Part shown: positions 62,954 through 64,000 of the stretch, one piece after another | Numbering within the stretch: position 1 is the stretch's first letter | Layout: each line of letters starts with the position of its first letter | Source of the DNA: Euwallacea fornicatus | Lineage: Eukaryota; Arthropoda; Insecta; Coleoptera; Curculionidae | NCBI RefSeq assembly: GCF_040115645.1 | Contig: NC_089545.1 | Span: 4,588,001-4,652,000, forward strand | DNA length: 64,000 nt | Direction: 5' to 3' | Made by a program: the position numbers and the translations under genes | Notes under the pieces: generated by a model | Database searches by the model: none | The model's input: the letters and a program-made list of their open reading frames with translations, nothing else | What the model was told of the DNA's origin: nothing

Positions 62954-64000
62954 CTTGGTAAGGTGGCAAACAATACTATAACTTACGGTTTCGAAACTAA
63001 ATTAAATAAATGAAATATTCACGCTATATTGTGAAAATTACAAATATCTTGCACACAAGAGACTATAACGCATTGTCTGTTCAATGAGTGGTAGAATTTA
63101 CTTCTATTATGTTAGATTTAAGTTTTATGATTGGTTAATCTGTATGTAAACATTATGTTGTAAAAATTTAAAAGTGCAAAACGAAAGTAAATAAAATTCA
63201 TAGATGGAGGATAGCACAGATGGAGCGCTGTGCAAAAATACAAATACAATATGATGTTCCGTTCTGTAATTAACATCCTGAATTAATAAGTCCGACGGAA
63301 TATTCCGGGAGGATATTTTGGATGTTAAGGGTTTTTATATAACATACATTGGTTAAGTTAATAAAGTTTGCCTCGTGTAGTCATTTCGAAATAGCAATGC
63401 CGAGCCACTGTAAACATTCAGGCTTGCTACAGTAATTTAAATAGAAAAGTTGCTTTTCATTTTTACGTATCAAAGAGGTGCCAATATGAAATTTTTAATT
63501 AAATTTTTGTTAGTAAATTACGTAATTACAAACTCCCTGAATGACTTACTTTTAGAATGGCTCTTCTACCAGGGGATTAATAAAATATACAGACATATTG
63601 GAATTTCTATTTACACGTGGATTAACATTTATTATTGTTACATATTATCAAATAAAAAAGACGATTTTGGAGAGTTTCCATTTTTTAGGGGTTTTGCGGG
63701 AACGGTTCCAGATTCCACGGCACCATTTCCTCGAGCTTCAAATTTACATCCTTGTATGTTTCTAAACCCGTTTTTTGGTTTAATCTTTTTGTCACCGCCA
63801 CCAAGGTACTTACTCCCAGCGATAAAAATAGCGACAGTCAGTTAAACAAGGAAATAACGTACAATATCAAAACAATTATCGGATTACACAAGATAATTTT
63901 TTGATAATTACATGTCTCATGAGAAACAGGTGGGTATTAAAGTTCAAGTGATTTATTTATCCGTCTGTGGAATTAGGCTTGGTGCTGCGTATTTTATGTA
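62954..64000. other. 5' flank of ABC transporter
   Basis: Contains the promoter of the minus-strand transporter. A 131-codon open frame at 63450-63845 on the plus strand has no recognisable domain, no signal of conservation I can judge, and I do not call it a gene. Confidence 0.4.

Noticed and set aside
63450..63845. 131-codon plus-strand open frame upstream of the ABC gene
   Set aside because: Mixed hydrophobic sequence without domain or splice context; probably the chance result of A+T-rich composition.
1..64000. tRNA, rRNA and CRISPR features
   Set aside because: I looked for T-arm GGTTCGAAT-type boxes, rRNA blocks and regularly spaced repeats and found nothing convincing; a covariance-model scan would be decisive.

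Overview
The window is eukaryotic and almost certainly from an insect; a beetle is my best guess, at low confidence. The DNA is strongly A+T-rich. Genes are split by many short GT-AG introns, often 50-100 bp. The proteins are animal proteins, including an insect-specific sugar-type gustatory receptor. The long gene-poor stretch is full of small inverted-repeat transposons ending in TATACAGGGTG-like sequence and of worn-out Tc1/mariner transposases. There are no operons, CRISPR arrays, rRNA genes or convincing tRNA genes.

Layout. 0.8-3.9 kb holds a seven-exon sugar-family gustatory receptor (minus). 4.5-5.1 kb holds two exons of an unrecognised single-pass membrane protein (minus). 5.5-8.1 kb holds the catalytic subunit of queuine tRNA-ribosyltransferase (plus, seven exons). 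8.5-10.2 kb holds a CCDC25 orthologue (minus, four exons), tail to tail with it. From 10.2 to 41.5 kb I find no confident gene. That stretch holds an old tandem duplication (18.7-20.3 kb), several TIR or foldback elements, transposase remnants, a cluster of GTTAAACGT motifs near 17.3 kb and a GC-rich island with good splice donors near 26.2 kb. 41.6-44.2 kb holds a secreted C-type lectin (plus, four coding exons). 47.4-48.7 kb holds an intronless BTB-BACK-PHR gene (minus). 51.8-53.7 kb holds isoprenylcysteine carboxyl methyltransferase (plus, five exons). 56.1-63.0 kb holds a complete 19-exon ABCC4/MRP4-type ABC exporter (minus).

The six annotated genes with recognisable products (all except the 4.5-5.1 kb fragment and the transposons) each assemble into one continuous reading frame with matching splice phases. 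The derived lengths are 392 (receptor), 396 (QTRT1), 207 (CCDC25), 217 (lectin), 280 (ICMT) and 1321 (ABCC4) residues. The BTB protein is 432 residues from a single exon. The genes do not form a pathway: they are unrelated housekeeping, chemosensory, secreted and transport genes that happen to be neighbours.

I found no clear new biological system. The items most worth a second look are the unrecognised exons at 4.5-5.1 kb, the GC-rich candidate first exon at 26.2 kb, the motif cluster at 17.3 kb, the nested foldback element at 24.5-25.6 kb and the stop-free in-frame intron in the ABC transporter.
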